64,000 nucleotides of DNA from JAHEEL01 sp963715255 (GCA_963715255.1 CAVQRN010000002.1:186001-250000); one strand, 5' to 3'. Numbered from the stretch's first letter, positions 35,454 to 46,800 are shown. The notes: generated by a model not told the origin, from the sequence alone. A program made the numbers and translations.

Positions 35454-36212
35454 TCAGGCGGGGTCGTCAGCAGCTCTCAACTCGTCGATCGTTTCCTCGA
35501 TCCATACCCGACAGCGCTCGAGAACCTCTGTCGGAGACTCGCCGCTGTCTCGTGCGATCGGCTCACCGAATCGCACGTGGACGGCGGCGCCGTAAGGGAC
35601 GGGGAACATGTTTCGCTGGAACACCCGCCACGAGCCATCAATCGCTGTAGGGATGATTTCCAGGTTCGGGGCGGCTTCCATGATCGCCGTCAACCCACCC
35701 GCCCGGAAGTCTCCAAGTTCTCCGACGCGTGACCGGGTTCCTTCAGGGAATATCACGACCGACACATCCCGCCGCTCGGCCTCAGCAGCCATGTCATGGA
35801 TGGCGTCCATCGCTTGGTCCCGGTCACCACGATCGATGAGAGCATTGCCCCCGTGACGGAGGTTGAGGGACACGCTCGGGATCCCCTTCGCTAGCTCGCT
35901 CTTTGCAACGTACTTCGGGTAGTTCCGCCTCAGAAGTCCTCCGAAGATCGGCACGTCGTACATCGACTGATGGTTCGACACGAAGATGTAGCCGCCGGTG
36001 CTCGCGAATCCGTCCCGACCCTGTGTGTCGACACGGACTCCTGAGATACGGAATGTGGAGATGAGCGTGCGCTGGAGGGCCGCCATCACCTTCTCGAAGG
36101 AACGCTTCCCGAACGGCAATGCAGCCAGACCGACAAGGTGGAACCCGGCGAGCGCGAGGCCGAACGCGGCGAGGGTCGGCAGGGTTGTCAACCAGTCACG
36201 GATACGTCTCAC
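35454..36212 (-). CDS. plsC: 1-acyl-sn-glycerol-3-phosphate acyltransferase
   Basis: 252 residues. The acyltransferase HX4D motif is NHQSMYD (His81, Asp86) and the glycerolipid-binding FPEGTRSR is present. An N-terminal hydrophobic hairpin suggests membrane association. Makes phosphatidic acid downstream of PlsY. The GTG start at 36212 overlaps the stop of the upstream hydrolase as GTGA, so both are translated together. It is 12 bp from the NYN gene. Confidence 0.93.
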   Translation of the reverse strand: MRRIRDWLTTLPTLAAFGLALAGFHLVGLAALPFGKRSFEKVMAALQRTLISTFRISGVRVDTQGRDGFASTGGYIFVSNHQSMYDVPIFGGLLRRNYPKYVAKSELAKGIPSVSLNLRHGGNALIDRGDRDQAMDAIHDMAAEAERRDVSVVIFPEGTRSRVGELGDFRAGGLTAIMEAAPNLEIIPTAIDGSWRVFQRNMFPVPYGAAVHVRFGEPIARDSGESPTEVLERCRVWIEETIDELRAADDPA

Positions 36213-37085
36213 GGCTCGATCGAGTCCCTTCGGAGGTAGTCGATGAGGGCTGCGTTGACGTGGCCCGGCTGTTCCTGCTGGGTCCAGTGTCCGCTGTGCT
36301 CGATGCCGACGATCGTGAGGTCAGGGACCCACCGCTCCATTCCTTCGGTCAGCGACGGGGGGAAGGATCGGATCTCGATCGGCGCTGATCATCAGCGTTG
36401 GTTGTGTGATCGGAGCGTTGGCAAGGTGTTCGGTGGCGGCGGCGTTCGCATCGATGTTCCGGTACGGCGCCGAGCGGGTCGAAGATCCCACCTTCAACGA
36501 ACGCGTCCCGGCAACACGGCGAATTCGTCTCCTGTCATGAAGTCCTTGTCGGCAGCGACACGGAGGAAGATCGCTCGGAGCCAGGCATAGGGGTCGAACG
36601 CGAAAGCCGCCTCGGCAACTCCCGGTTCTTGGAACGAAAGCACGTATCCGAAGCGATCGGCGAGACGCTCCCGGATGAACTCGATCGTCGGGAAGCCGGC
36701 ACATCACCGTGGTACGGCACGTTCAGGCTGACGACACGCTCGACGCGATCCGGGTGCATGAGGGCCGCCGTCCAGACGACGATGCTGCCCCAGTCGTGGC
36801 CGACGAACGTCGCCTTCCGAAGGCCGAGCGTGTCGAGGAGCCGATCGTGTCGGCAACCAAGTGGGTCAACGCGTACGCCTCGACGTTCTCGGGTTTGGAC
36901 GAACCCCCGTACCCACGCTGGTCGTAGGCAATCGCCCGGAACCCGGCCCCGGCGAGCGCAGGCATCTGGTGCCGCCAGGAATATGCAAGCTCGGGGAAGC
37001 CGTGGATGAGGACGACCGGATCCCCCGTTCCCTCCTCGGTCACTGCAAGGTCGATCCCATTGACGGCCTGGATGGTGGGCTCCAT
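36209..37085 (-). CDS. Epoxide-hydrolase-like alpha/beta hydrolase (at least four frameshifts)
   Basis: Reading successive frames on the minus strand gives a whole epoxide hydrolase. Oxyanion segment: VVLIHGFPELAYSWRHQ and AYDQRGYGGSSKPE. Nucleophile: FVGHDWGSIVVW. Lid: SFQEPGVAEAAFAFDPYAW. Catalytic acid: PTLMISADRDPILPP. Catalytic His: GIEHSGHWTQQEQP. It ends DYLRRDSIEP with a stop at 36209. Breaks lie near 36840, 36700, 36500, 36470 and 36355. Every catalytic element is conserved, so these could be indel errors in a weakly covered stretch, but real decay is not excluded. Confidence 0.8.
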
Positions 37086-37557
37086 ACCCCGAGGCTAGTG
37101 CACTGCGAACCCTGGGTCCGCAGGTGCGTAGAGGGTGCGTGTCGTTGCCCTGCCAGTTCTTCGGCGTGACGGCATGGGCGTGCAGCCGCCGATTCCGCGG
37201 GCTGGTAGCGCCGCATACGGGGACGGCAACCCTGGGTAGCAGTAAAAGTGATCGTCCCGTGCCGAGGGGGGACACGGCACGGGACGATCAGGTCGGACGA
37301 CCAAGCGGTTGGGGCCGAACGGTCGTCCGTGACCCACCGGCTCGGACCGCGGGAGGAAGGAGGGAGTGCGGCCGGGTCCGGTGGAACATCTTCAGTTGTG
37401 GAGTTCTTCGGAAGGCGGCTCCAGCCGTCGGGGCGCACCCGAATCGGCAACGTCCCGGCGGCAATGGCCCATCTCCGAACAACTGATGGAATCGTATCGG
37501 CGGGTCGAGCTATCGGCACCGATTCGGCCGGATCGACAAGCCCGAGTCCGCCCTGGA
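37086..37557. other. Structured non-coding region
   Basis: No gene is supported in these 472 bases. It holds a strong hairpin at 37250-37289 (listed separately) and a second weaker pair, GGACGACC near 37295-37302 with GGTCGTCC near 37319-37328. A promoter for the epoxide hydrolase is expected at its left end. Confidence 0.5.
37250..37289 (-). terminator. Intrinsic terminator, perfect 15-bp stem
   Basis: GATCGTCCCGTGCCG (37250-37264) pairs perfectly with CGGCACGGGACGATC (37275-37289), with a ten-base loop. On the minus strand the stem is followed by ACTTTTACT, a short T-run. It is likely to end the thioesterase transcript, whose stop is about 270 bp upstream in that sense, before the epoxide-hydrolase promoter. 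Confidence 0.65.
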
Positions 37558-38057
37558 TCAGACCTTCGGATCAATGAGATGCTCAGGGATCTCGACGAGG
37601 ACGGCGGACCCGGTTGCCGTCACAACCCCATCGACCGAGAGGTCCGTCTCAACGACAACCTTGCGCCCCTTGATCTCGACAAGTCGCCCGACGAGAAGGA
37701 AGCCGGCGAGGGGTGTGGGCAGCAGGTAGTCGACTTCGAGAACCGTGCGGTGACGAACCGTGGCGACGGTTCACTGCCTACCGTCTTGCCAGCGTGCTGC
37801 ATCTGGAAGATCGCCGCCGACCCGGTCGAGTGACAGTCGATGATCGATGCAACGAGGCCCCCGTACGTGTATCCGGGAATCGCGGTGTGGTAAGGCTCAG
37901 GTGTGAATTCGGTGACGGTCCCTTCGCCGACGGAACGGGTCTTGATTTGATGCCCGACGTCGTTGAGCCGTCCACAGCCGTAACAGTGGGCGACGTCTTC
38001 GGGGTAGGTGTCCTGGATGGCCGGTGTGTCGCCCGGGGAATGCCGTTTCTCAGGCAT
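37558..38057 (-). CDS. PaaI-type hotdog thioesterase (one frameshift)
   Basis: About 166 residues. It has an N-terminal CYGCGRLND segment, the active-site region GYTYGGLVASIIDCHSTGSA and the strand TARFLEVDYLLPTPLAGF. That layout is typical of 4HBT/PaaI acyl-CoA thioesterases with the CxxCG-type N-terminus seen in Actinobacteria. A missing base near 37737-37742 shifts the frame. The start ATG 38057 overlaps the small upstream ORF by 8 bp. Confidence 0.85.
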
Positions 38058-38184
38058 TGGCACGAATCGAGATGAGAGCACCAGCCAGGGTGTCGACGTG
38101 CCGCGTGAGGGCCGCCACGATGTCGCCCGGTTTCTCAGCCCCGATTTCGGTCGAGGACATGAGAACATCTTGAACATGGCTCAT
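38050..38184 (-). CDS. Possible 44-residue protein upstream of thioesterase
   Basis: ATG 38184 (MSHVQDVLMSSTEIGAEKP) to a stop at 38050 that overlaps the thioesterase start. Helical, with no recognised family. The overlap and codon use suggest a coupled small gene, but it could be chance. Confidence 0.4.
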   Translation of the reverse strand: MSHVQDVLMSSTEIGAEKPGDIVAALTRHVDTLAGALISIRANA

Positions 38185-38288
38185 GCTCGCATTCTCCCAC
38201 ACACGCCCGACCAGGGTCGTCAACCGACGGCGTAGACCAACTCGTCCTCGGAGTGCCATCCGTGCGGGTCTCCGCGCCTGGCCGATCC

Positions 38289-40194
38289 CTATGTCCCGAT
38301 CAGATCGATCTCCGGGAGATCGCCGTCCGGGGTGAATCCGAAGACCTTGCCGTAGAAGACGAGTTCGGTCACGAGGCTGTGGATGACGGTCTCTGCCATA
38401 CGGAAGCCGTGGCCTTCACCCTCGTATTCGACGTGGACATGCGGGATTCCCCGGCTTGTCAACGCGTCGGCGATCAGAACGGCTTGATTCGGTGGAACCA
38501 CTTTGTCATCGAGGCCCTGGAACAACGCAACCGGTACGGTGATCTGATCCACGGAGTGGATCGGCGACCGTGCCCGCCACACCTCGGGATCGACTCCGAG
38601 AAGCCGGGTCTCATACCGGGATTCGAACTTGTGGCTGTCACCCATCAGCATTTCAACGTCTGCGATGCCGTAGTACGAGGCACCGGCGCCGAAGGTATCC
38701 CGGAACGCAAGGGCCGCGAGCGCCGTGTAGCCGCCGGCGCTTCCACCGCTGATGGCAAGCCGATCGCCGTCCACCTCTCCGATCGAAGCTAGGTACTCGG
38801 CAGCGGCAACGGCGTCGTCGACATCGAGGACGCCCCATTCGTTCTCGAGCTTCTCGCGATACGCCCGCCCAAAGCCGGTAGATCCCCGGTAGTTGACGTC
38901 AACGAATCCAATCCCCCGCGACGTCCAGAAAGCCGTTTGCAGGCTGAACATCGCGTAGACGTTGGCCGTCGGTCCGCCGTGGATGTCGACGATGAGCGGA
39001 GGGCATTCCCCGATCGGCCCCGCGAACGCTGGGTTTGTCGGTGGGTAGTAGATGGCGTGGTCGACCTCGCCACCGGTGGTGGGGAAGGTGATCAGACGAG
39101 GCTCGGCGGCATACGCCTCGTCCGCGTTCGACGGGTTGGCAGCGGATGACCGTCTCTGTGCCGGAATCGACATCGAACTCGACGAGTGCCGACAGTCGTT
39201 TGGGGTGAGAACCGACGAACCACACGGTGTGGTCGCCATCGGTGGTGGTGTGGTAGCCGAAGCTCGAATACTCCAGGTCGAGACGCCCGAGTTGCCCATC
39301 GACGTCGATGACACCGAGATGGTGTTGTCCGTTCTCCCAGAACGCCACGACGATCCGCCCGCCGGAGAGGAACCCGTACCAAGAGAACCCAAGGAGCCAA
39401 GCGGGGCCGGCGAACTCTGCAGCCATCTCGAGGACCGGGATCGTCGACTCACCATCGCGCCGGTAGAGGTTCCACCAGCCCGTTCGGTCGGAAGCGAAGA
39501 CGAGCGTCCCGTCCGGCGCCCACTCGGGCTGAACGATCGACTCGTCCGGACCACCGGCGACGACCGACCTGAGTGTCGGATCGGCGGCGTCGGCGACGAC
39601 GAGACGAGTCCCGTCCCACGGCATGTTCGGATGGCTCCACTCGATCCATGCAAGCTGCCTGCCGTCGGGCGAGACTCGCGGCGAGGAGTAGAAGTCGCTC
39701 CCCGATGCGATCACGATCGCACCACCGTCGGCGTCGATACGCACGAGTTCGTTCGTCGCTTCACCCTGCAGCGGGTGTGACTCCCTGACACAGATGATCG
39801 ACCCGTCATTGCCGCAGACGGCACCACCGAACCGCACCGACATCGGGCGCGGAGGTTCCGGTGTGAGCGGAATCGCCGCATCGCTTGTCATCCGGTACAG
39901 ACGCTGATCCGTGAACTCGGAGTAGGTGATCTCTCCATCGCAAGCGAGGTACGCCGCTCCCCCGTATTCGTGAACCATCGTGCGGACGTTCGCGGCGTCG
40001 GACAGGAGCTCCTTCTCCATGCCATCGGAGGATCGGCGGACAAGCACTGTGCGGCCCTGTTCCGAGGGGCGGGACTCGAGCCAGTAGAGGGTCCCGTCGT
40101 CGTACTGAATATCGGAGAAGCGCACGATGTCGGCGACGGTGTCGGCGGCACCGATCGGCGACTCCCATGAGCCGAATGGTGCGATGGTGGTCAT
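38289..40194 (-). CDS. S9-family prolyl oligopeptidase / acylaminoacyl peptidase (one frameshift)
   Basis: About 634 residues. The N-terminal beta-propeller has repeated SPDG/APDG blades (SSPRVSPDGRQLAWIEWSH, VQPEWAPDGTLVFASDRTG). The C-terminal alpha/beta hydrolase has the oxyanion region PPLIVDIHGGPT, nucleophile Ser in ISGGSAGGYTALAAL, Asp in QGLDDKVVPP and His in GEGHGF. The frame changes between about 39135 and 39165. No signal peptide, so probably a cytoplasmic peptidase. It is divergent from the ATP-grasp gene. Confidence 0.92.
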
Positions 40195-40297
40195 CCTCCG
40201 ATAGTAGGCGATCGGCCGTGCGCGGCCGGCCGGGAATGCCGGGGAACCAGGTTGGTTGCACTGGGAACCAGCGCCCACCCTACGAGAGCGATTGACC

Positions 40298-41278
40298 ATG
40301 CAGACACGAGATCCCGGGGCACCGATCGGCGTGCTCTATGAACATCCCCAGTGGTTCGAACCGCTGTTCGAGGAGATGGACCGCCGCAACCTCTCCTACG
40401 AACGGATCGACGCGAACCGGCTGGCCTACGATCCGGCGGCCATGACGGCCCCGTACTCACTCGTCATCAACCGGATGAGTCCGTCATCGTGGCTGCGAGG
40501 CGGTGAGACTGCTCTCTTCGCGACGCCCGACTACCTGCGGTATCTCGCGGCTCTCGGCGTGCCGATCATCAACGGACACGAGTCGTTCGGATTCGAGACG
40601 TCCAAGGCTCGCCAACTGGCATTGATGGCCCGCCTCGGTACCCGTCATCCGAGGGGCCACGTCGTCACGAATCCACTCGATGCCGTGGCGGCAGCGGACG
40701 GCCTCGAATACCCGGTCCTCGTCAAACCCAACATCGGGGGAAGCGGCGGCGGGATCGTCTCGTTCGACAACGCTGCCGCACTCGGTGCGGCGGCCGCGAC
40801 CGGCGGACTCGAGTTCGGACCGGACCATACGGCGATCGTGCAAGAGCATCTGCCGGCGGAAGGCGATGCGATCATCCGCGTCGAATTCCTCGACGGCCGC
40901 TTCCTGTATGCGATCCGTCTGCTGCTCGTCCAGGGCTCGTTCAACCTGTGCCCGGCCGACTACTGCGAACTCCCTGGGATCGACGAGGCAGTCTCGGACC
41001 GGGGATCGGCCGTCGAAGCCTTCACCCCTCCCCAGGAGATCATCGAAGACGCCGGCCGCATCCTCGCTGCCACGGGCGCTGATCTGGGCGGCGTCGAATA
41101 CCTCATCAACGCGAGGGATGGACGCCCCTACTTCTACGACGTGAACGTCCTCTCGAACTTCGTGGCGGACGCCCCCACCGTGATCGGCTTCGACCCATTC
41201 GTCGACCTCGTCGACTTCATCGTCGAACGACTCGACGCGGCCAACCGAGCTGCAGTATCCCAGACCATTCCTGCGTAA
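40298..41278 (+). CDS. ATP-grasp domain protein (RimK-like ligase)
   Basis: 326 residues from ATG 40298. ATP-grasp fold with the Gly-rich lid loop VKPNIGGSGGGIVSF, the adenine-binding AIVQEHLPAEGD and the metal site YFYDVNVLSNFV. An N-terminal pre-ATP-grasp domain (PIGVLYEHPQWFEPLFEEMD) is present. Such enzymes join an amine to a carboxylate; relatives modify peptides, cofactors or proteins. No partner peptide or carrier protein is visible nearby, so the substrate is open. Confidence 0.8.
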   Translation: MQTRDPGAPIGVLYEHPQWFEPLFEEMDRRNLSYERIDANRLAYDPAAMTAPYSLVINRMSPSSWLRGGETALFATPDYLRYLAALGVPIINGHESFGFETSKARQLALMARLGTRHPRGHVVTNPLDAVAAADGLEYPVLVKPNIGGSGGGIVSFDNAAALGAAAATGGLEFGPDHTAIVQEHLPAEGDAIIRVEFLDGRFLYAIRLLLVQGSFNLCPADYCELPGIDEAVSDRGSAVEAFTPPQEIIEDAGRILAATGADLGGVEYLINARDGRPYFYDVNVLSNFVADAPTVIGFDPFVDLVDFIVERLDAANRAAVSQTIPA

Positions 41279-41330
41279 CCACGGGAAGCGCGCTCCCCGT
41301 GGTTACCGAGGACCGACAGGGCGCTGCCTT

Positions 41331-43070
41331 CTACGAGTACATCGCCTCGATCTCGTCGGCGAAGTGCTCGCGAACGACCTTCCTCTTCACCTTCAACGTC
41401 GGTGTCAACTCCCCGCGCTCGATCGACAGAGGATCACCGAGAATCGCGAACTTCTTCAACTGACGCACCCGGGCGCTCTCGGCGTTGACGTCATCGACAG
41501 CGCCCTGGACAACCGCTCGGATCTCGTCATCGTTCATCCCTTCAGCGGCTTCCGGATCGACGGAGACGAGGGCCGTGAGGAACGGCCGCTGATCACCGAT
41601 CACGACAACGGTCGCGATCAGGGGATTCGTCTGCAGCGCCGTCTCAATGAGCGACGGGGTGACGTTCTCACCGCCGGCCGTGATGATGATGTCCTTCTTG
41701 CGGTCGGTGATGAATAGGAATCCATCCTCATCGATATGACCAACATCGCCGGTCCTGAGCCACCCATCGTCTCCGAGAGCTTCGGCCGTTGCTTCGGCAT
41801 CGTGGAGGTAGCCCAGGAACACGTTGGATCCCCGTGTGAGAATCTCTCCGTCCTCGGCGATGCTCAGCTCCGCGCAGGGAAGCGCAGGGCCCACCGATCC
41901 GATCCGGTTGCCATCCGGCTCGTTGAAGGCGCAGATCCCGGTGCACTCCGACTGCCCGTACAGCTGGAGGATCTGCATGCCGAGACCCGAGAAGTACTCG
42001 GCGATGGTCGGCGACAACGGTGCCGCAGACGAGAACATGAACCGGCACCGGTCGAGGCCCATGGCCTGTCTTGCCTTCGAGTACACCAGCTTGTCGAAGA
42101 GTCCGTGCTGCAATCCGAGCCAGCCACCGGGCTGCTCGCCCCGATCGAGTGCCGCGGTGTGCTCACGCCCGACGGCGAGTGCCCGGCCGGCGATTGCCGC
42201 CTTCACACCACTTGCCTCACCCAGCTCCCCGGACACTGCCGCATAGAACTTCTCCCACACCCTCGGTACTGCGAAGAACGCGGTCGGACGGACCTCCTTG
42301 AGGGTGTCGGCGAGACGGAAGATGTCCGGTTCGTAGTAGATCGTGTGGCCCATCACCGCAGGCGCGTGGATCGAGACGATCTGCTCGGCGATGTGAGACA
42401 GCGGCAGGTACGAGATTGCCGAATCGGACTGGCCAACATCGATGAACGACTTGATTGCTTCCACGGTCGAGACAAGCGCCTCGTGCGAGAGCACCACAGC
42501 TTTCGGCCGACCGGTCGTACCCGACGTGTAGATGAGCGTGGCCCCATCGCGAGGTCCGAGTGCTGCGAGTCGGTCATCGACCCCGTTCCCTTGCACACCG
42601 ACACCTCGTTCGATGAACTCGTCCCACGTCAACACGTCTTCGACATCAGAAGACGCTCCGCGCATCAGCACGACGTGCTTGAGGCTTGGCAGATCACTCC
42701 AGAATCCGAGGATCTTCGCGAGTTGATCCTCGTTCTGAACGAGCACGACCGGAGAGCTCGAGTGATCGAGGACATACGCGCATTCATCGGGCGAACTCGT
42801 GGGATAGATCCCCGCCGGCATTGCCCCGATGGCCATCGCTGCGACATCGAAGACCACCCATTCCGGCGTGTTGGCGCCAAGAATCGCGACCGGCGATCCC
42901 GGCTCCACTCCCAGAGCAACGAGCCCACGAGCGGCGGCCGTGACTTCCTCTGCGTAGGCACGCCAACTCGTCGTCGCCCACCCGTCATCGTGGCGCACGG
43001 CATAGGCGTCCGCATCGCCCCGATCTGTACCGGCTTTCAGAATCTTCTGCGGGATGGTCTCGAATGACAT
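41331..43070 (-). CDS. Long-chain acyl-CoA synthetase (FadD type)
   Basis: 579 residues from ATG 43070 after GAGGAG. The AMP-forming motif YTSGTTGRPKAVVLSH, the VPRVWEKFY segment typical of FadD15-like long-chain enzymes, YGQSECTGI, WLRTGDVGHIDEDGF and the C-terminal catalytic Lys region (TLKVKRKVV) are all intact. Activates fatty acids for lipid synthesis or beta-oxidation. It is convergent with the ATP-grasp gene. Confidence 0.94.
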   Translation of the reverse strand: MSFETIPQKILKAGTDRGDADAYAVRHDDGWATTSWRAYAEEVTAAARGLVALGVEPGSPVAILGANTPEWVVFDVAAMAIGAMPAGIYPTSSPDECAYVLDHSSSPVVLVQNEDQLAKILGFWSDLPSLKHVVLMRGASSDVEDVLTWDEFIERGVGVQGNGVDDRLAALGPRDGATLIYTSGTTGRPKAVVLSHEALVSTVEAIKSFIDVGQSDSAISYLPLSHIAEQIVSIHAPAVMGHTIYYEPDIFRLADTLKEVRPTAFFAVPRVWEKFYAAVSGELGEASGVKAAIAGRALAVGREHTAALDRGEQPGGWLGLQHGLFDKLVYSKARQAMGLDRCRFMFSSAAPLSPTIAEYFSGLGMQILQLYGQSECTGICAFNEPDGNRIGSVGPALPCAELSIAEDGEILTRGSNVFLGYLHDAEATAEALGDDGWLRTGDVGHIDEDGFLFITDRKKDIIITAGGENVTPSLIETALQTNPLIATVVVIGDQRPFLTALVSVDPEAAEGMNDDEIRAVVQGAVDDVNAESARVRQLKKFAILGDPLSIERGELTPTLKVKRKVVREHFADEIEAMYS

Positions 43071-43183
43071 GGCGGCTCCTCTCAGCCGAACAGACTCCTG
43101 GAGTGAATCTACGCCGTTTGCCCGGTCGACGCTCGAAGAATGGGTCTCCGGGTTCACGTCGAGTCGACCGTATCCTGCACATC

Positions 43184-43570
43184 ATGAGAATCGCGCTTGC
43201 CACCCGGGACGAAACCACCGTCACCGGACACTTCGGCCGCACCAAGGGCTTCGTCGTCGTTGACGTCGAAGACGGCGTCGAGACCGCCCGGGAATTCCGC
43301 GAGGTGGGTTCTGCCGACCACGGCAACCATCAGGATCCGGGACGAAACCGTCGGCACGACGATCTGATCGGAACGATCCAGGATTGCGACGCGGTGATCG
43401 CCGGCGGGATGGGGTTCCCGGTCCAGGCACATGCCGAAGCTGCCGGGCTCGAAGTCGTGCTCACCGGCACCCAATCGATCGATGATGCCGTCACCCGGTA
43501 TGTGACGGGAACTCTCGATCACGAGCCCGACCGGGCCCACGCGCACGGTGGCGGCCACCACCACTGCTGA
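43184..43570 (+). CDS. NifX/NafY-like (dinitrogenase iron-molybdenum cofactor) domain protein
   Basis: 128 residues from ATG 43184. RIALATRDETTVTGHFGRTK and CDAVIAGGMGFP match the RNase-H-like fold of the NifX/NifB-C/NafY family, found in many non-diazotrophs with unknown roles in Fe-S or Mo handling. The C-terminus is His-rich (HAHGGGHHHC), a likely metal-binding tail. No nitrogenase genes are present. The 248 bp after it contain only a short 8-bp hairpin at 43632-43664. Confidence 0.75.
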   Translation: MRIALATRDETTVTGHFGRTKGFVVVDVEDGVETAREFREVGSADHGNHQDPGRNRRHDDLIGTIQDCDAVIAGGMGFPVQAHAEAAGLEVVLTGTQSIDDAVTRYVTGTLDHEPDRAHAHGGGHHHC

Positions 43571-43818
43571 GCCACCTGGCCCTCTTCTGATACTCGGAAT
43601 AGCCGCCGGTCTCCTGCTACCGCCGGCCGCTCCTTCCTCGGCACATCGGGTCGGAGGAGGAAGGTGCATGTTCCGGACCGCCCAGAGTCCCAGCCGGATT
43701 CCTCCGAGTCACCGCTCGCGCCCCGCACGCGCGTCGCCCGATGAGCACCTGCCGTACGCCGCTCTCGCCCAACCGTGCTTCATCGTCGCCTCTCGGCACA
43801 CCTAGTCTGTGTCCTTCC

Positions 43819-46800
43819 ATGACCTACGATCCCCGTGTTCTCCGCCCACCGCTCTGGTACAAAGATGCGGTTATCTACGAGGTCCACGTCCGCGCGTTCG
43901 CGGACTCCAACGATGACGGCATCGGAGACTTCCAAGGTCTCACGTCTCGTCTCGACTATCTGAGCCGCCTCGGCATCGACACGATCTGGCTGTTGCCGTT
44001 CTATCCGTCGCCGCTGCGTGATGACGGATACGACATTGCCGAGTACTTCGACGTGCACCCGAGCTACGGAACGCTCGATGACTTCAACGTCTTCCTCGAC
44101 GCTGCGCACGCCCGCAACATGCGGGTCATCACCGAGCTGGTCATCAATCACACTTCCGATCAGCATCCATGGTTCCAGCGGGCCAGGCGTGCCGAGCCAG
44201 GTAGCCCCGAACGGGAGTTCTACGTGTGGAGCGACACCCCGGACCGCTTCGCCGATGTCCGGATCATCTTCCAGGACACCGAGACGTCGAACTGGACGTG
44301 GGATCCGGTCGCCGGGGCCTACTACTGGCATCGATTCTTCTCCCACCAACCCGATCTCAACTACGACAACGAACTCGTCCGCGACGCGATCACTGATGTG
44401 TTCCGGTTCTGGCTCGACCTCGGTGTCGACGGTCTCCGCCTCGATGCGGTCCCCTACCTCTTCGAACGGGACGGAACAAATGGAGAGAACCTGCCGGAGA
44501 CCCACCAGGAGCTGAAGCGCCTCAGAGCCTTCATCGATGGGAACTATGAGAACCGGATGCTCTTGGCAGAAGCGAACCAGTGGCCCGACGACGCCGTCGC
44601 GTATTTCGGCGACGGTGACGAGTGCCACATGGCATTCCACTTCCCACTCATGCCGCGCCTCTTCCTGTCACTGCAGATTGAGAGTCGGCTACCGATCATC
44701 GACATTCTGGAGCAGACTCCGCCGATTCCTCCGGACGCGCAGTGGGCGATCTTCCTTCGAAACCATGACGAGTTGACCCTCGAGATGGTGTCGGAGGAGG
44801 AGCGAGACCTGATGTGGCGCGCGTATTCTCCCGATCGTCGCGCCCGTCTCAACCTCGGGATCCGAAGGAGGCTCGCCCCTCTGCTCGAGAACGACCGGCG
44901 ACGAATCGAGTTGTTGTTCAGCCTCTTGTTGTCGCTCCCGGGCACTCCTGTCATCTACTACGGCGACGAAATCGGGATGGGAGACAACATCTTCCTCGCC
45001 GACCGAGACGGAGTCCGTGCTCCGATGCAGTGGAGCAACGACCGCAACGCCGGTTTCTCCGTGGCCAATCCACAGTCCCTCTATCTGCCGGTCGTGGTCG
45101 ATCCGCAGTTCCACTACGAAACGGTGAACGTCGAAGCACAGCAGGCGAACCCGAACTCGTTGCTCTGGTGGGTGCGCAACATGATCCGGCGCCGTCAACG
45201 CCACCCTGTGTTCGGTCGCGGCAGTATCGAGTTCCTGTCGCCCGACAACGAGCAGGTGCTCGCCTACCTTCGAGCCGGCGAGAGCGAGACCATCCTCGTG
45301 GTGGCGAACCTCAGTCGCCACTCCCAGTTCGTGGAACTGGATCTCAGCCGATTCGTCGGACGACGCCCGACAGAGATGCTCGGTCGGACGGAGTTTCCGA
45401 TGATCGGTGACATCCCCTACCTGCTGTCGGTTGGCCCATACGGCTTCTACTGGTTCTCGATCGATGGTCTCGGAACACTCATCCCAGGCGCTCACGACGT
45501 CGTGGAGATCACGGGAACACTCGAAGGCGCATTCGCCAGCGACAGCGTGGTGCCCGACATGCTCGGCCGATTTGTGGCAACCCAGTCTTGGTACCAGGGT
45601 CGCCCGCCGCGCCGGTCCCAGACGAGCGTTCTCGACCTCATCCCGATTACAACCGGTGAGCAGGATCCGACCATGTGGATCGCGCTCATCGGTATCGAGC
45701 ACGAGTCCGGCTCGGACGACCTGTACGTCCTACCAGTAGCGATCTCCTTCGAAGAAGAACTCCAGATCCTCGACTCGTCCGCGATCGCGCGTGTGCGCCG
45801 GGACGGAGCCGACGGCGTCCTGTATGACGGACTCGCTGATCCGCGAATCCGCGCGGTACTGCTCGAGGTGGGACTCGCGGGCGAGACGCTGCTCGGAAGG
45901 GCGGGATCCCTGACATGCACAGCAGGATTCGCCGCACCCGATGACGCTCCGGATTCGCCGATCGAGTCGACCGTGCACACCAGCAGCCGTGGGGAGACAT
46001 ACATTGACTACGGGGGTGACCTCACCATCAAATTGTTCCGTCGAGTCGAGCCCGGGGTCAACCCCGATCTGGAGCTGCGGCGATTCCTCACCGAGCGCAC
46101 GGCATTCGGGAATGTCGCAGACACGTATGGCGCCCTCGAATATCGGTCCGGCGATAACCACACCGTCGGCATCCTCCAGCAGTCGTTCGCTGGTGCATCG
46201 ACCGCCTGGAGTGTGTTTCGGGACCAGTTCCAGAACTGGATCGAAAGCGTCGCCGGACGGGCCGCACCGGACGAACCCGTTGGGGCATTCGGCAGCTTCG
46301 TCGAGATCTCTGGGACTCAGTCGCCGGGCGCCGACACTCTCCAGCCGGCCCTCGACCTTGCGTCGCGCCTCGGGTCGATGACGGCACGACTCCATCAAGC
46401 ACTCGGATCGTTCACCGAGGATCCCGATCTGCGGCCGGATCCGTTCACACAGCACTATCAGCAGTCGTTGTACCAATCCCTTCGCGCCGGCATGCGCAAG
46501 GAGTTTCGCGCGCTTCGCCTCTTGCGCGGTGCTGCCGGACCCGGTGTCGAGGGAGCCGTAACCGAACTCGTGCAGGCAGAAGGTGAATGCCTCGAGTGGC
46601 TCAACGCGATCAGGAAGGATCGCATCAAGGGTTCGAGGATTCGCCTCCACGGGGACTATCGACTCAACGAGGTGTACATCGTCGACGGCGACTTCGTCTT
46701 TGAAGACTTCTCCGGTGATCTTTCACGCCCACTGAGCGAGCGCCGACTTCGGGGCTCGCCGTTGAGCGACGTCGCTCAGATGCTGCGGTCATTCGACTAC

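Noticed and set aside
41736..43067. 443-codon plus-strand ORF
   Set aside because: Antisense shadow of the acyl-CoA synthetase; no recognisable domain.
43184..43570. Nitrogen fixation locus
   Set aside because: A NifX-like domain alone is common in non-fixers; no nitrogenase or other nif genes are present.
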